The notes beneath the pieces are model-generated. The model saw only the letters and a program-made list of their open reading frames with translations. It ran no database searches and was not told the DNA's origin. The translations under genes and the position numbers were made by a program. Below, in pieces: positions 11,514 through 21,770 of a stretch of 64,000 nucleotides of DNA (position 1 is its first letter; each line of letters starts with the position of its first letter). The stretch comes from Zerene cesonia (Eukaryota; Arthropoda; Insecta; Lepidoptera; Pieridae): contig NC_052112.1 in assembly GCF_012273895.1 (NCBI RefSeq), forward strand, positions 3,906,001-3,970,000, read 5' to 3'.

Positions 11514-12513
11514 CTGAAAATGTTATAATTCCAAGATATTATATTGGTACAAATATCTGTGGTAATAACCTACAAGTTCAATGAGATAGGTTTGAAAGTG
11601 TAACCAATGTACAAATAACAACAATTTTTTAGGTGCTGATGAAAAAACTAAAATCGAAACACAAACAATAACACTAAAAAACATCGACTATTAATACAAT
11701 ATCGTGTTTTATGTATAAATTATAATGTAACATAATACATATTATAAATTTCAACGTGTATTAATGATTTTTGTCTTTCTTTCACGTCGCAACGGAGCGA
11801 TTTTATGGCATGATATTTGTGTTTGGACTGTGGTGATAGTTCGGAGGCTAGAGGGAGACAAAGGCAGTAGTCTTAAAAGTATTTTAGGGTAGTAAAATAT
11901 CCCATTCTCACGCGAAGAATTGTTTTGAATTTAAATCACTCTGGAATTTATAAATACCGATAGGTGGCGCTATATCAAAAAATGTGACATTTATAACAAC
12001 TGTTAATATTTATTGACCACCCGAGGGAAACTACAGACAAAAGCTACTATATTACATGTTTAATTTTAATGTTACAGTATAATTCTAGTTTGTAAATGCA
12101 CATTAAGAAATGTCCTTTAATCTTAATTCTCACGATTGGATCATGGTTCATGATATTTCTAATAGTATAAACTGTGGCAATAAAAGACCCGCCTTAATAT
12201 GTAACATATACTTTTTGATAGTTTTAAATGTTAATTAAATATTTAATATTGTAAATTCATAGCATTTTTATATGTTAACAATCCGCTGTTTATTTTTATA
12301 TGATGGAAACGCCGACCTAATTTGCAGGATACCATATAGACATAACAAAAACATACATTTATCAAGATTCATATTCTGGTTAAACAACACAATAGCATGA
12401 TTGAAAATACATAGAATGTTTGATTAAATATGATTAAACAAATATTTAAGAACGAAAGTCGTTAAAAATTATGAAATGTTAATACTGTGAGTGTAAGTTA
12501 TAAAATAATATTA

Positions 12514-12647
12514 TCAGAAAGAGCGAACTGTAGCAGTGAAATAAAAGACATTGTCCGTTTGAATTATGGCTAAGAACGGGCGATTTGCGGTGAAGTATTT
12601 CACAGGAGCCGTAGATATCACATCGCAATAAACAACCGCCACTACCG
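12514..12647 (-). CDS. serpin-2-like alternative last exon C (P1 near Tyr)
   Basis: The acceptor gtttacag precedes 12647. In phase with the donor at 14325 it reads AVVAVVYCDVISTAPVKYF, then TANRPFLAIIQTDNVFYF and TATVRSF, stop TGA at 12514-12516. It is 134 bp. By alignment to the other loops the scissile bond falls at Tyr-Cys, which would suit a chymotrypsin-like target. That target is inferred, not shown. Confidence 0.88.
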
Positions 12648-13380
12648 CTGTAAACAAGCACACAGTCAAAACCCGATATTCTATTACTATGTGAAGATAA
12701 AAAAGATGATGTGTCGTGTATCGTAGTCAAAGAAATCACTTTACAAGCGTACGAGTGTTTAAATGGCATGAAATTTTTTATAAAAATGTGTTTAGGAACA
12801 ACAACGATGAAATAAGAAAAACATGTCCTAGTTAAAGAGAATTTGAATATGAATTTTGTCTGCGATTTTTACACGTCGACTACGTGTATTTTGCATTTAA
12901 ATGGAACACCTAAATTATTTCGAGGAAACAGTTTATGTGACAACAATGAGATATTGATTATAAAACATTAAAAGCATATAACATATTGTGTAGAAAGCTT
13001 ATATGTAATCATACAATAACATACATGTTTTATTTAATTCAGAATTTCTCACAAGATTGTAAAGTTATCTGTATGAAGGTACGCGTACGCATTGATATTC
13101 AAGTTTTAATAACTACACTCGCAATTGAATTTTAATAATTTAATTATGGTTTATACGTTAATTGATTGTAACAAATATTTTTTACATTAAATTGTCAAAT
13201 GCAACAATTTTATTTCCTGTTTATGACTACATTAATATTAAATTAATAATAAGTTTATCATGGCGTATATTGATTTAAACTTATTTTACGATAAAGAACG
13301 AATAGGTATACTCGTATATGTATGTTTTAAACGGTATCATTATGTTGGCTTGAACTGTAATGTTGACGTGATAGGGACCA

Positions 13381-13508
13381 TTAGTTGGCGCGGTAGTAAC
13401 CAATGAAGAGCGTAGTTCTAGCGGCGTCCAAGAGCGCGTAGAGGAAGGGCCGGTCGGCGCGGAAGTCCATCGGCGGCATCGGTGCACACCGCATCATCAT
13501 CACCATGC
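13381..13508 (-). CDS. serpin-2-like alternative last exon B (P1 near Arg)
   Basis: The acceptor ctccacag precedes 13508. In phase with the donor at 14325 it reads GMVMMMRCAPMPPMDF, then RADRPFLYALLDAARTTLF and IGYYRAN, stop TAA at 13381-13383. The predicted P1-P1' pair is Arg-Cys, suggesting a trypsin-like target. Its acceptor is only 21 bp downstream of the stop codon of alternative exon A. Confidence 0.9.
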
Positions 13509-13529
13509 CTGTGGAGCACGCCACAAGCG

Positions 13530-13690
13530 CTACAGCTCGGTGTGGTCCGCGCGCGCGGTGTGAGCGCGGCCGGGCGCGTAGCTCGCGAGCAGCGCCACGT
13601 GGCGCCCGGCCAGCACGCACCAGAGCGCGCGCCGCGTCACCGCGAACACCGGCGGCTCTTCCGCCATACGGCGCTTGCGAACCGCACCCG
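13530..13690 (-). CDS. serpin-2-like alternative last exon A (basic RKRR loop)
   Basis: The acceptor gttcag precedes 13690. In phase with the donor at 14325 it reads AGAVRKRRMAEEPPVF, then AVTRRALWCVLAGRHVAL and LASYAPGRA, with a short extra tail ending at TAG 13530-13532. The distance from the hinge to the Phe block is the same as in exon B, so this is a full serpin loop. The VRKRR cluster resembles a proprotein-convertase (furin-like) cleavage site. The exon is far more GC-rich than its surroundings, and the strand block AVTRRAL is less canonical than in the other exons. It is the closest alternative to the shared donor. Confidence 0.78.
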
Positions 13691-14324
13691 CTGAACGATC
13701 ACGCACACAACCCACATTTAGATATTCGCCTCGTCCGCGCCTCGCACCGTTTCACCAAGCCACCAAGCACATTACAATGCGCAAACACTCAATCTCTATT
13801 CACATACCCCATTTAAACGTAGCGTATAAAAATCGATGACAAATTTCGATAAAATTGTAAATATCAATTTAAGGTTATGTCTGAATCTATTACGGCCAGA
13901 AGAAGCTAAACTATCTAAACCTAATTATATTAACATTCACAGAGATCACAGGGCAACACAACATGCAAAATATATAAAGGTTAGTCACTCTTTGTACGTT
14001 TTTAACATTCTATATCTTATATCATGTTTTTAAGATTACATAACCAGAAAATTAGTTATTAATGCAATTTTGATGTTATATTTTTTAACATTTAATACCA
14101 GCCAATACAAAATATCCCGTGAGACATGCTAATTCTATATTACCTACCTGTAAAAGATAAAATATCTAAAACGTTGTAGGGTAATTTGTTTTTAATTGTT
14201 TTCTGTACTGGACTACTTTTTTAACAACGCAACTAATTAGGTTTCTTTGCCTACTACTGTATGAATCTAATGGCAAGATAATACATACAAATCATCAACA
14301 ACCACACTATCTTTAAACACATAC

Positions 14325-17300
14325 CTGTGGCAGCTGCCGCTTCAGCGCCTTCCTCGTTCACTTCAATAAATGCTTTCTGAACAGCAGTCGATACGTACAA
14401 GAGTTCGCCGTTGTCCAATAATTTGTCGATACCCGAGTTACCGCTGTCGAAAATAGATCCGATTCCGAGCTGAAATCATATAAATGTTTTTATGATTATT
14501 ATTATTATATTACAGTTGTTAGCCATTACAGTACTTTACTAAAATCCATTATTTTTCACCAGTTTTCGTTGGTCGGAAGATACAATACATATAGCATACA
14601 TTAACAACGTATCTTCTCTATATTATTCTAGATCTGTAGGGTTCGGTAACATAGTACAGTTATAGGTATCTGTAATAGTCCGTAATGATTAACAGTTGTC
14701 GAGTACTTAGACGGGACGAATCTTTATAAATTTTTTAATTTAGTCTCATTGTTTAAAAGTAAGTATGACACGCGTAGGTATAAATATATATGTGTATTAG
14801 GAAATTACAGATAATGAAATAGATTAACCTTAGCATAGGTGAAATATACCTGCATACATGATTAAAATTTATAATCTATTTACGTATGTAAATTAAACTC
14901 AAACGTAATTAACTTGACGGCTGTAAATACTCCAAATAAGGACTCAAAAGCTATTTTCGAAGAATTCCTCATTGAATGTAAACATATTTCAAATACTTGG
15001 TAAATAGTATTAAAGAATTTGTAACAGTTGGTATAATCAGTGCAGGCCACTTGATAACAATGATATGCTATCTAGTTATCTATTTTGGTCACTTTTTTAG
15101 GAAAATTATTGATTTTATGTAACATTAAATTGTTGTTCAAATTTGTTTGTTTAATATAATATATAATCTGAAGGTTACTGAAGCAATTTTAATCATTTTT
15201 GCCAATGTATATGCTCGTGATCCGTGATTATCTCATTTACATATCAAAAGAAATATTTGCTTTATATTTAATATCCACAATGAAAATACAGATATTGTAA
15301 TTTTTTAGAAATTGAAACCAACAAAGTTTTTAAAAAAGTAATTGAGATTTACAGGTTATAGTTTCATCTATACTACTAATATTATAAAGCTGAAGAGTTT
15401 GTTTGTTTGAACTCACTAATCTCAGGAACTACTGGTCCGATTTGAAAAATTATTTCATTGTTAGATAGCCCATTTATTGAGGAAGGCTATAGGCTATATA
15501 TGTACTACGGGCGAAGCCGATGCGTACTAGTATTTAATAAAGATAAATATCCATAGTATCCTAAATAAATATCCAATTATGTAGAGATATTTTTATAATG
15601 TGCTAAGCATTTATAAAATGGAGCACCTCATAAAGAATATCCAAAAAGCATTTATCATCTGTATCTGATCTATACATTTAATATTATTTATCATCTACAT
15701 CAATTTATATGATTTATGGATATCCTCACCTTAGGAAGAAGCTCATTAAGATTGATTTCAGATTCAATCTTGAACTTGGGAATGTTGACACGGACTTTAG
15801 TTTCCAACATTCTGTCCACCTCAGCCATGAGATCAAAACCATCGGCTAATTTTTTCAAAACACCGTCCAAGCCATTTATTTCTTTAGGCAATACAATAAG
15901 CATGCTTGCTTCGTTACCCGCATAGTACATTTGAAGGAGCTGAAAGAAAAAAAAAATTAATAATACGAGAAAATAATTACAATGAATTGTATAGGTACTG
16001 ATAAAATGGTATTTTTATCCTTATCGCTGTAATTAAACATAAAATAAATAGGAATGTGAGTCTGATACATAATAATTTAACACCTTATCTGTATTAGTAA
16101 TGGATATGTCATACTGAAGCTTTTTTTCCTTTAACAAAATACATCAATTTGCGAAACAAGTATTTACTAGACCTTCAACGCATAATTCATTTTCACTTTA
16201 ATATTGGAATACTTTTTTGTTTAGATAACGTGAAATAGTACAGACCCATATGATTCTATTTGCGGGTTTTAGTTTAAATAATGAGTGTTACCATTGGCTA
16301 TTATCCAAGAAATTCTTGTTTATTTTTTTAGTTTATTTCAATACCTGTACTCCAAGCTCGGGGCTTTCACCATACATAAATCTGTCTTCCAAATACATCA
16401 TAGGAACATCAACAGTGTTAGACTCATCAATATGGAAAGGCTGATCTATAGTATTGGCCGCATCAAATTGCTTACTCCATGTTCCCTGATGAAATAGAAA
16501 AAGAAACAAATTATATCTACATATACCAACATTACTGTAAGGAAAAATGTTGGGTGTCTAATCTAAAAAAAGCTACTCATGATAAATCAGCTTGTTAATA
16601 AAAAATATTTAAAATTATAAAAATGTACCAGGTATCCTGTACTAACATATTTTCACATGTTTGCAATATAAACATATACTTCAATAAAAAGATTCATCAA
16701 TAACAATGCAACATTATTTTTTCTATATAAAGGAAAACAATATACATATAAATTCATCTAAATATAGCTCAAATAATTTCAACCAACTTCACAAGCATCT
16801 TACCTTAAAGAACAATGCATTGACAAGAACTAGACGGGTATCACTATTAACATTGTCCGGCTTCAATAGATCCTTGATGCGGTTATTGGTCTTGCTCTCC
16901 ACCTGTATATAACATTGATAACACCAGTGATATAACATAATATAATATAGAGAAGTACAAACTATAACAGCTTGTATCCATACACACTCAACTGATAAAC
17001 CCATGTTTTTTCTCCATCAATATTAACATATGAATATATTTTAAAATATGAAAGCAATTTCCTGTAATTGTTCTTAAAGTGGGAAGCTATAGTGGATAAT
17101 TAAAAACCTAAACCTTAAAATAAATTTGTATAGTAGCAGTTGTCTACATAAAACATAGCATTTTATTTTAAAAACATACCCATTGATTGATCTCACTACA
17201 AGCAGCAGAACTCTCAGCGAAGTCTAATTTTTCAAGCCCAGCATCAAATACTTTAATAGCATCATTTTTTAATTCTGGATTTAAATCATAACCCCCCTCT

Positions 17301-17386
17301 TGAATGTAAACTTTGTTGGCTACATTCAGTGTTATGCCTTTGATGGATTTCAATTTAGCAGATAGACTCGAAAATGATGAGCGTAT
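14325..17386 (-). CDS. serpin-2-like intracellular serpin, shared core exons
   Basis: Exons read in order: 17386-17180, 16902-16804, 16485-16345, 15939-15730, 14469-14325, all phase-consistent and ending in phase 1. The protein is a standard inhibitory serpin fold: KGITLNVANKVYI (helix D-E region), NQWVESKTNNRIKDLL, LVLVNALFFKGTW (strand 3A and breach), ASMLIVLPKE, and the hinge AFIEVNEEGAEAAAAT just before the shared donor. The small-residue hinge is what inhibitory serpins need for loop insertion. The first exons (residues 1-64) are displayed on the plus strand at 19872-20176, because that contig seems to be inverted. Completed with one of six last exons, the product is about 373-392 residues. 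With no signal peptide, it should act inside the cell, as known for lepidopteran serpin-2. Serpins trap serine or cysteine proteases by forming a covalent complex. Confidence 0.92.
15367..15530 (-). repeat. lepidopteran short interspersed repeat, copy 4
   Basis: Reverse-oriented full-length copy: it begins tctatactactaatattata and ends near the cggg cgaagcc block. It lies in the intron between serpin-2-like exons 14469 and 15730. Confidence 0.8.
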
Positions 17387-17414
17387 CTAAAAATATACAA
17401 CAGTATATAGTACG

Positions 17415-17483
17415 AGATCCGGCCGCGTGATTTATACGTTCATATGTTTGATTAATAATATATAATTTTTATCAATATTTATA
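17415..17483 (+). repeat. contig-end repeat X, first copy
   Basis: A 69-bp sequence beginning agatccggccgcgtgattta that runs into the gap at 17484. The same 69 bp recurs at 20431-20499, again at a contig end. If contig 18484-20500 is flipped the two become an inverted pair facing the gap, as expected for the ends of an inserted element with inverted repeats. No target duplication could be identified. Confidence 0.8.
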
Positions 17484-18483
17484 NNNNNNNNNNNNNNNNN
17501 NNNNNNNNNNNNNNNNNNNNNNNNNNNNNNNNNNNNNNNNNNNNNNNNNNNNNNNNNNNNNNNNNNNNNNNNNNNNNNNNNNNNNNNNNNNNNNNNNNNN
17601 NNNNNNNNNNNNNNNNNNNNNNNNNNNNNNNNNNNNNNNNNNNNNNNNNNNNNNNNNNNNNNNNNNNNNNNNNNNNNNNNNNNNNNNNNNNNNNNNNNNN
17701 NNNNNNNNNNNNNNNNNNNNNNNNNNNNNNNNNNNNNNNNNNNNNNNNNNNNNNNNNNNNNNNNNNNNNNNNNNNNNNNNNNNNNNNNNNNNNNNNNNNN
17801 NNNNNNNNNNNNNNNNNNNNNNNNNNNNNNNNNNNNNNNNNNNNNNNNNNNNNNNNNNNNNNNNNNNNNNNNNNNNNNNNNNNNNNNNNNNNNNNNNNNN
17901 NNNNNNNNNNNNNNNNNNNNNNNNNNNNNNNNNNNNNNNNNNNNNNNNNNNNNNNNNNNNNNNNNNNNNNNNNNNNNNNNNNNNNNNNNNNNNNNNNNNN
18001 NNNNNNNNNNNNNNNNNNNNNNNNNNNNNNNNNNNNNNNNNNNNNNNNNNNNNNNNNNNNNNNNNNNNNNNNNNNNNNNNNNNNNNNNNNNNNNNNNNNN
18101 NNNNNNNNNNNNNNNNNNNNNNNNNNNNNNNNNNNNNNNNNNNNNNNNNNNNNNNNNNNNNNNNNNNNNNNNNNNNNNNNNNNNNNNNNNNNNNNNNNNN
18201 NNNNNNNNNNNNNNNNNNNNNNNNNNNNNNNNNNNNNNNNNNNNNNNNNNNNNNNNNNNNNNNNNNNNNNNNNNNNNNNNNNNNNNNNNNNNNNNNNNNN
18301 NNNNNNNNNNNNNNNNNNNNNNNNNNNNNNNNNNNNNNNNNNNNNNNNNNNNNNNNNNNNNNNNNNNNNNNNNNNNNNNNNNNNNNNNNNNNNNNNNNNN
18401 NNNNNNNNNNNNNNNNNNNNNNNNNNNNNNNNNNNNNNNNNNNNNNNNNNNNNNNNNNNNNNNNNNNNNNNNNNNNNNNNNNN
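17484..18483. other. assembly gap, 1000 N
   Basis: A fixed-size run of 1000 N. On the corrected contig orientation it lies in the intron between serpin-2-like exon 2 and exon 3. Confidence 0.99.
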
Positions 18484-18560
18484 CACATTTCTATAAAGGT
18501 CATTGACGTTTCTATTACTTACCGTCTCACGAATTATTATTGTATATCTATTTTGTTATA
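18484..18560 (-). repeat. 77-bp contig overlap Y (reverse of 21501-21577)
   Basis: The first 77 bases of this contig are the exact reverse complement of the first 77 bases of the contig that begins at 21501. A perfect end-to-end match that stops at both contig edges is a typical leftover assembly overlap. It shows which ends were really adjacent. Confidence 0.9.
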
Positions 18561-18664
18561 AATAGTACCAATACCACATTGCTGCCGTGCTACATTATAT
18601 TATGTTACTTTACATACACTGAGTTGGTACACACAAGGATGAAAAAGTAAACTGTGACTGTCTA

Positions 18665-18992
18665 TAGATTTTGTATGTGGGAGTCGAGCACGCTACAGCA
18701 CGAATTGGGCAAGCTCGCATCGGGGAAGTACCACACCCCTATAAAGGACTAGTGTATTTCGTTTGGGTGAGTGGGGGAGCCGGTAGCCTATATCCTTTTC
18801 TATACGCTTCCCTGTCCTTTCCTTTATACCTCTCATCAATTATTTCTTTATGCTTTTCCAATTTCAAGCCGGCAATCCATTAGTAGATGCGTAAGGTCTG
18901 CAATCGATCTTACGCCTTTCCATATGGTCTTGGGCGGTGGTAGTGTTTATCATCAGACGACACATCGGCTCCATTGCCGACGATTACATTAA
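18665..18992 (+). repeat. retrotransposon-like interspersed repeat
   Basis: It contains the block gggcggtggtagtgtttatc followed by atcagacgacacatcggctc and a short A-rich end. That is the 3' end of a common lepidopteran non-LTR type repeat, of which a second piece lies near 24388. The open frames here are shadows of the repeat. Confidence 0.55.
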
Positions 18993-19059
18993 AAAATAGA
19001 CATTTTATTTTTATAACAGTAAATACATTGCATATTTCAACTTTCAAGTAGGTATATAT

Positions 19060-19260
19060 TCGAGCGAATAGTAAGGCGAATGACTACCCGAAGAATTAAC
19101 TCTGCGAATAACCCACATATCAACAACTAGTTATCTATAGATTATACACTTATATACTTAGTTATCCGTGAATAACCAATACGAAAAATCGTTGTTAGCG
19201 CGAATGTACGGATCTCGAGGCGAATAGCGAATGCACTGACGTGTTCGTCATTCGCATTTC
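19060..19260. promoter_or_regulatory. cluster of GCGAAT hexamers upstream of serpin-2-like exon 1
   Basis: GCGAAT occurs at 19064, 19076, 19104, 19200, 19220 and 19227, and its reverse attcgc near 19250. The cluster lies about 0.6-0.8 kb upstream of the serpin-2-like ATG at 19872. A regulatory role is inferred only from density and position; it could be a degenerate simple repeat. Confidence 0.3.
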
Positions 19261-19871
19261 GCACGAATGTGTAAAGGCACCATGAAATAGTCATTATTGA
19301 TATCTCATTTATTTGAAGCATTTGTTATATAGATAACTGATAATACATCATAAGTCTGTGTTAATAGGATTCAAGTCGTTCGTCAATGCGGTTGCGCAGT
19401 GTTTTGTGTAATTACTCTTATTTTTAATTAAATTATTTAATAGTAACCAATTTTATTTATACTAAACTTGTAACTCGCACAATATAATTCTTGACATTCT
19501 CTGATATCTCTCAAAAAATTTAAATTATTATCTAAATAGTTTGAATAGTAAGGGTCTAGCGCTTTTTAATAAGAAATAAGAATTATTGTAATGAATGATA
19601 TCATCAGTATTCAGTGCGTCATTCGTTTTCGTTTTGCTTTGGTCTCCGATTGTTGCTTGGTTTAAATAAAAATATAGCGTCGCCGGTAATCGATATTTAA
19701 GTGCATGGTTATTGTCGAGGTAGGCGGACGTTTCTTCTGTAGAATTTATATGATAGTTAACACGTTTTATTTTAATATAATATTATATTTACATTGTTTT
19801 TGTTGTAATTGAGTGATGTTTGTTGCATTTCAGTTTTAACTATATTTTTAAAGCCAGTGATATCATCAATA

Positions 19872-20176
19872 ATGGATTCCAAAGCATTGTCCTCATCTAT
19901 CGCCCAATTTTCTGCTAAGTTTTGCAATGTAAGTATGACCGAAATATACAAAAAAATATAAATTGAAAATCTTAGAACAAGTAAAGTAATATAGTAAAGT
20001 TGAGAACATTTTGGAATGTAACAGATACGTTTTCTTTATAGGAGTTGGAGAAGGGAAGTAGTGTAGTGGCTAGTCCACTATCTGCTGAATTTGTACTGGC
20101 ACTGCTTGCATTAGGAGCTAATGATCCTTCCCATGAAGAATTACTTCAATCACTTGGACTTCCTAGCGATGATGCT
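19872..20176 (+). CDS. serpin-2-like first two coding exons (on an inverted contig)
   Basis: Exon 1, 19872-19928 (19 codons, MDSKALSSSIAQFSAKFCN), then intron gtaagt to tatag, then exon 2, 20042-20176 (45 codons, including VVASPLSAEFVLALLALGA and ending GLPSDDA, donor gtaagt). This is the N-terminal helix A-helix C region of a serpin. The natural next residues, IRSSFSSLSAKLKSIKG, are encoded by the exon at 17386-17180 on the other strand. Phase 0 on both sides fits a direct join. There is no signal peptide, and a 3' splice site (gcatttcag) at about 19823-19831 implies a non-coding 5' exon upstream. I therefore assign these exons to the minus-strand serpin-2-like gene and attribute the strand difference to contig inversion. 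Confidence 0.88.
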
Positions 20177-20430
20177 GTAAGTATTAAAACTTATTCTTTT
20201 TTGTAGAAGAGAACATCTTTATTATTAAGTTTCATGAATGTGAATAATACTAAGAAATGTGATAATTGTTGTCTTATCTGCAGGTGTGAAGTTACTTATT
20301 AATTTAAAGTAAAACCAAAGTTAAACTGTGAATTTTATGAAATATTGATATTCTATTCTTGAAGAATAATTTTTATAAATTCAAAACTATGACTATGCTT
20401 GCATTAAGACTACTACATACTATTAGTCTA

Positions 20431-20499
20431 AGATCCGGCCGCGTGATTTATACGTTCATATGTTTGATTAATAATATATAATTTTTATCAATATTTATA
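20431..20499 (+). repeat. contig-end repeat X, second copy
   Basis: Identical to 17415-17483 over 69 bp and, like it, stopping at a gap. It lies about 250 bp past serpin-2-like exon 2. Confidence 0.8.
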
Positions 20500-20500
20500 A

Positions 20501-21500
20501 NNNNNNNNNNNNNNNNNNNNNNNNNNNNNNNNNNNNNNNNNNNNNNNNNNNNNNNNNNNNNNNNNNNNNNNNNNNNNNNNNNNNNNNNNNNNNNNNNNNN
20601 NNNNNNNNNNNNNNNNNNNNNNNNNNNNNNNNNNNNNNNNNNNNNNNNNNNNNNNNNNNNNNNNNNNNNNNNNNNNNNNNNNNNNNNNNNNNNNNNNNNN
20701 NNNNNNNNNNNNNNNNNNNNNNNNNNNNNNNNNNNNNNNNNNNNNNNNNNNNNNNNNNNNNNNNNNNNNNNNNNNNNNNNNNNNNNNNNNNNNNNNNNNN
20801 NNNNNNNNNNNNNNNNNNNNNNNNNNNNNNNNNNNNNNNNNNNNNNNNNNNNNNNNNNNNNNNNNNNNNNNNNNNNNNNNNNNNNNNNNNNNNNNNNNNN
20901 NNNNNNNNNNNNNNNNNNNNNNNNNNNNNNNNNNNNNNNNNNNNNNNNNNNNNNNNNNNNNNNNNNNNNNNNNNNNNNNNNNNNNNNNNNNNNNNNNNNN
21001 NNNNNNNNNNNNNNNNNNNNNNNNNNNNNNNNNNNNNNNNNNNNNNNNNNNNNNNNNNNNNNNNNNNNNNNNNNNNNNNNNNNNNNNNNNNNNNNNNNNN
21101 NNNNNNNNNNNNNNNNNNNNNNNNNNNNNNNNNNNNNNNNNNNNNNNNNNNNNNNNNNNNNNNNNNNNNNNNNNNNNNNNNNNNNNNNNNNNNNNNNNNN
21201 NNNNNNNNNNNNNNNNNNNNNNNNNNNNNNNNNNNNNNNNNNNNNNNNNNNNNNNNNNNNNNNNNNNNNNNNNNNNNNNNNNNNNNNNNNNNNNNNNNNN
21301 NNNNNNNNNNNNNNNNNNNNNNNNNNNNNNNNNNNNNNNNNNNNNNNNNNNNNNNNNNNNNNNNNNNNNNNNNNNNNNNNNNNNNNNNNNNNNNNNNNNN
21401 NNNNNNNNNNNNNNNNNNNNNNNNNNNNNNNNNNNNNNNNNNNNNNNNNNNNNNNNNNNNNNNNNNNNNNNNNNNNNNNNNNNNNNNNNNNNNNNNNNNN
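20501..21500. other. assembly gap, 1000 N
   Basis: A fixed-size run of 1000 N. If the contig 18484-20500 is flipped, the sequences either side overlap by 77 bp and this gap need not exist. Confidence 0.99.
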
Positions 21501-21579
21501 TATAACAAAATAGATATACAATAATAATTCGTGAGACGGTAAGTAATAGAAACGTCAATGACCTTTATAGAAATGTGCA

Positions 21580-21770
21580 ACAGCGTGCTATATCCTTTTT
21601 TTTTTTTTAAGTGGGGAAATCATGCATAGATACCCACGGCCTCCGGAGATAAAGCCGTGGGTTATGTCGGATTCCTACCGACCAAAACCCCACTGTGTTC
21701 CGTCGAGCCACTTAAGTGAAGGGGCCACGGGAGTTGATTAAAATTCGTCCGCGACAGCGTGCTATATCCT
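21580..21770 (-). mobile_element. short non-LTR retroposed fragment with 17-bp target duplication
   Basis: The flanks acagcgtgctatatcct at 21580-21596 and 21754-21770 are identical. Between them lies a poly-T tract followed by about 145 bp of GC-richer sequence (for example ccgtgggttatgtcggatt). A homopolymer at one end and a long direct duplication indicate target-primed reverse transcription of a minus-strand transcript, 5'-truncated. No coding part is left. Confidence 0.85.

Noticed and set aside
12479..12769. 96-residue minus-strand open frame
   Set aside because: It is a wrong-frame reading through alternative exon C; the true frame carries TANRPFLAII and a spliced start.
13482..13816. 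Overlapping plus-strand open frames rich in Arg and Ala
   Set aside because: They are the reverse side of the GC-rich serpin alternative exons A and B on the minus strand.
19872..20176. A second, plus-strand serpin gene truncated by a gap
   Set aside because: The exons complete the minus-strand serpin exactly in phase and protein sequence, and contig-end overlaps show the contig is inverted.
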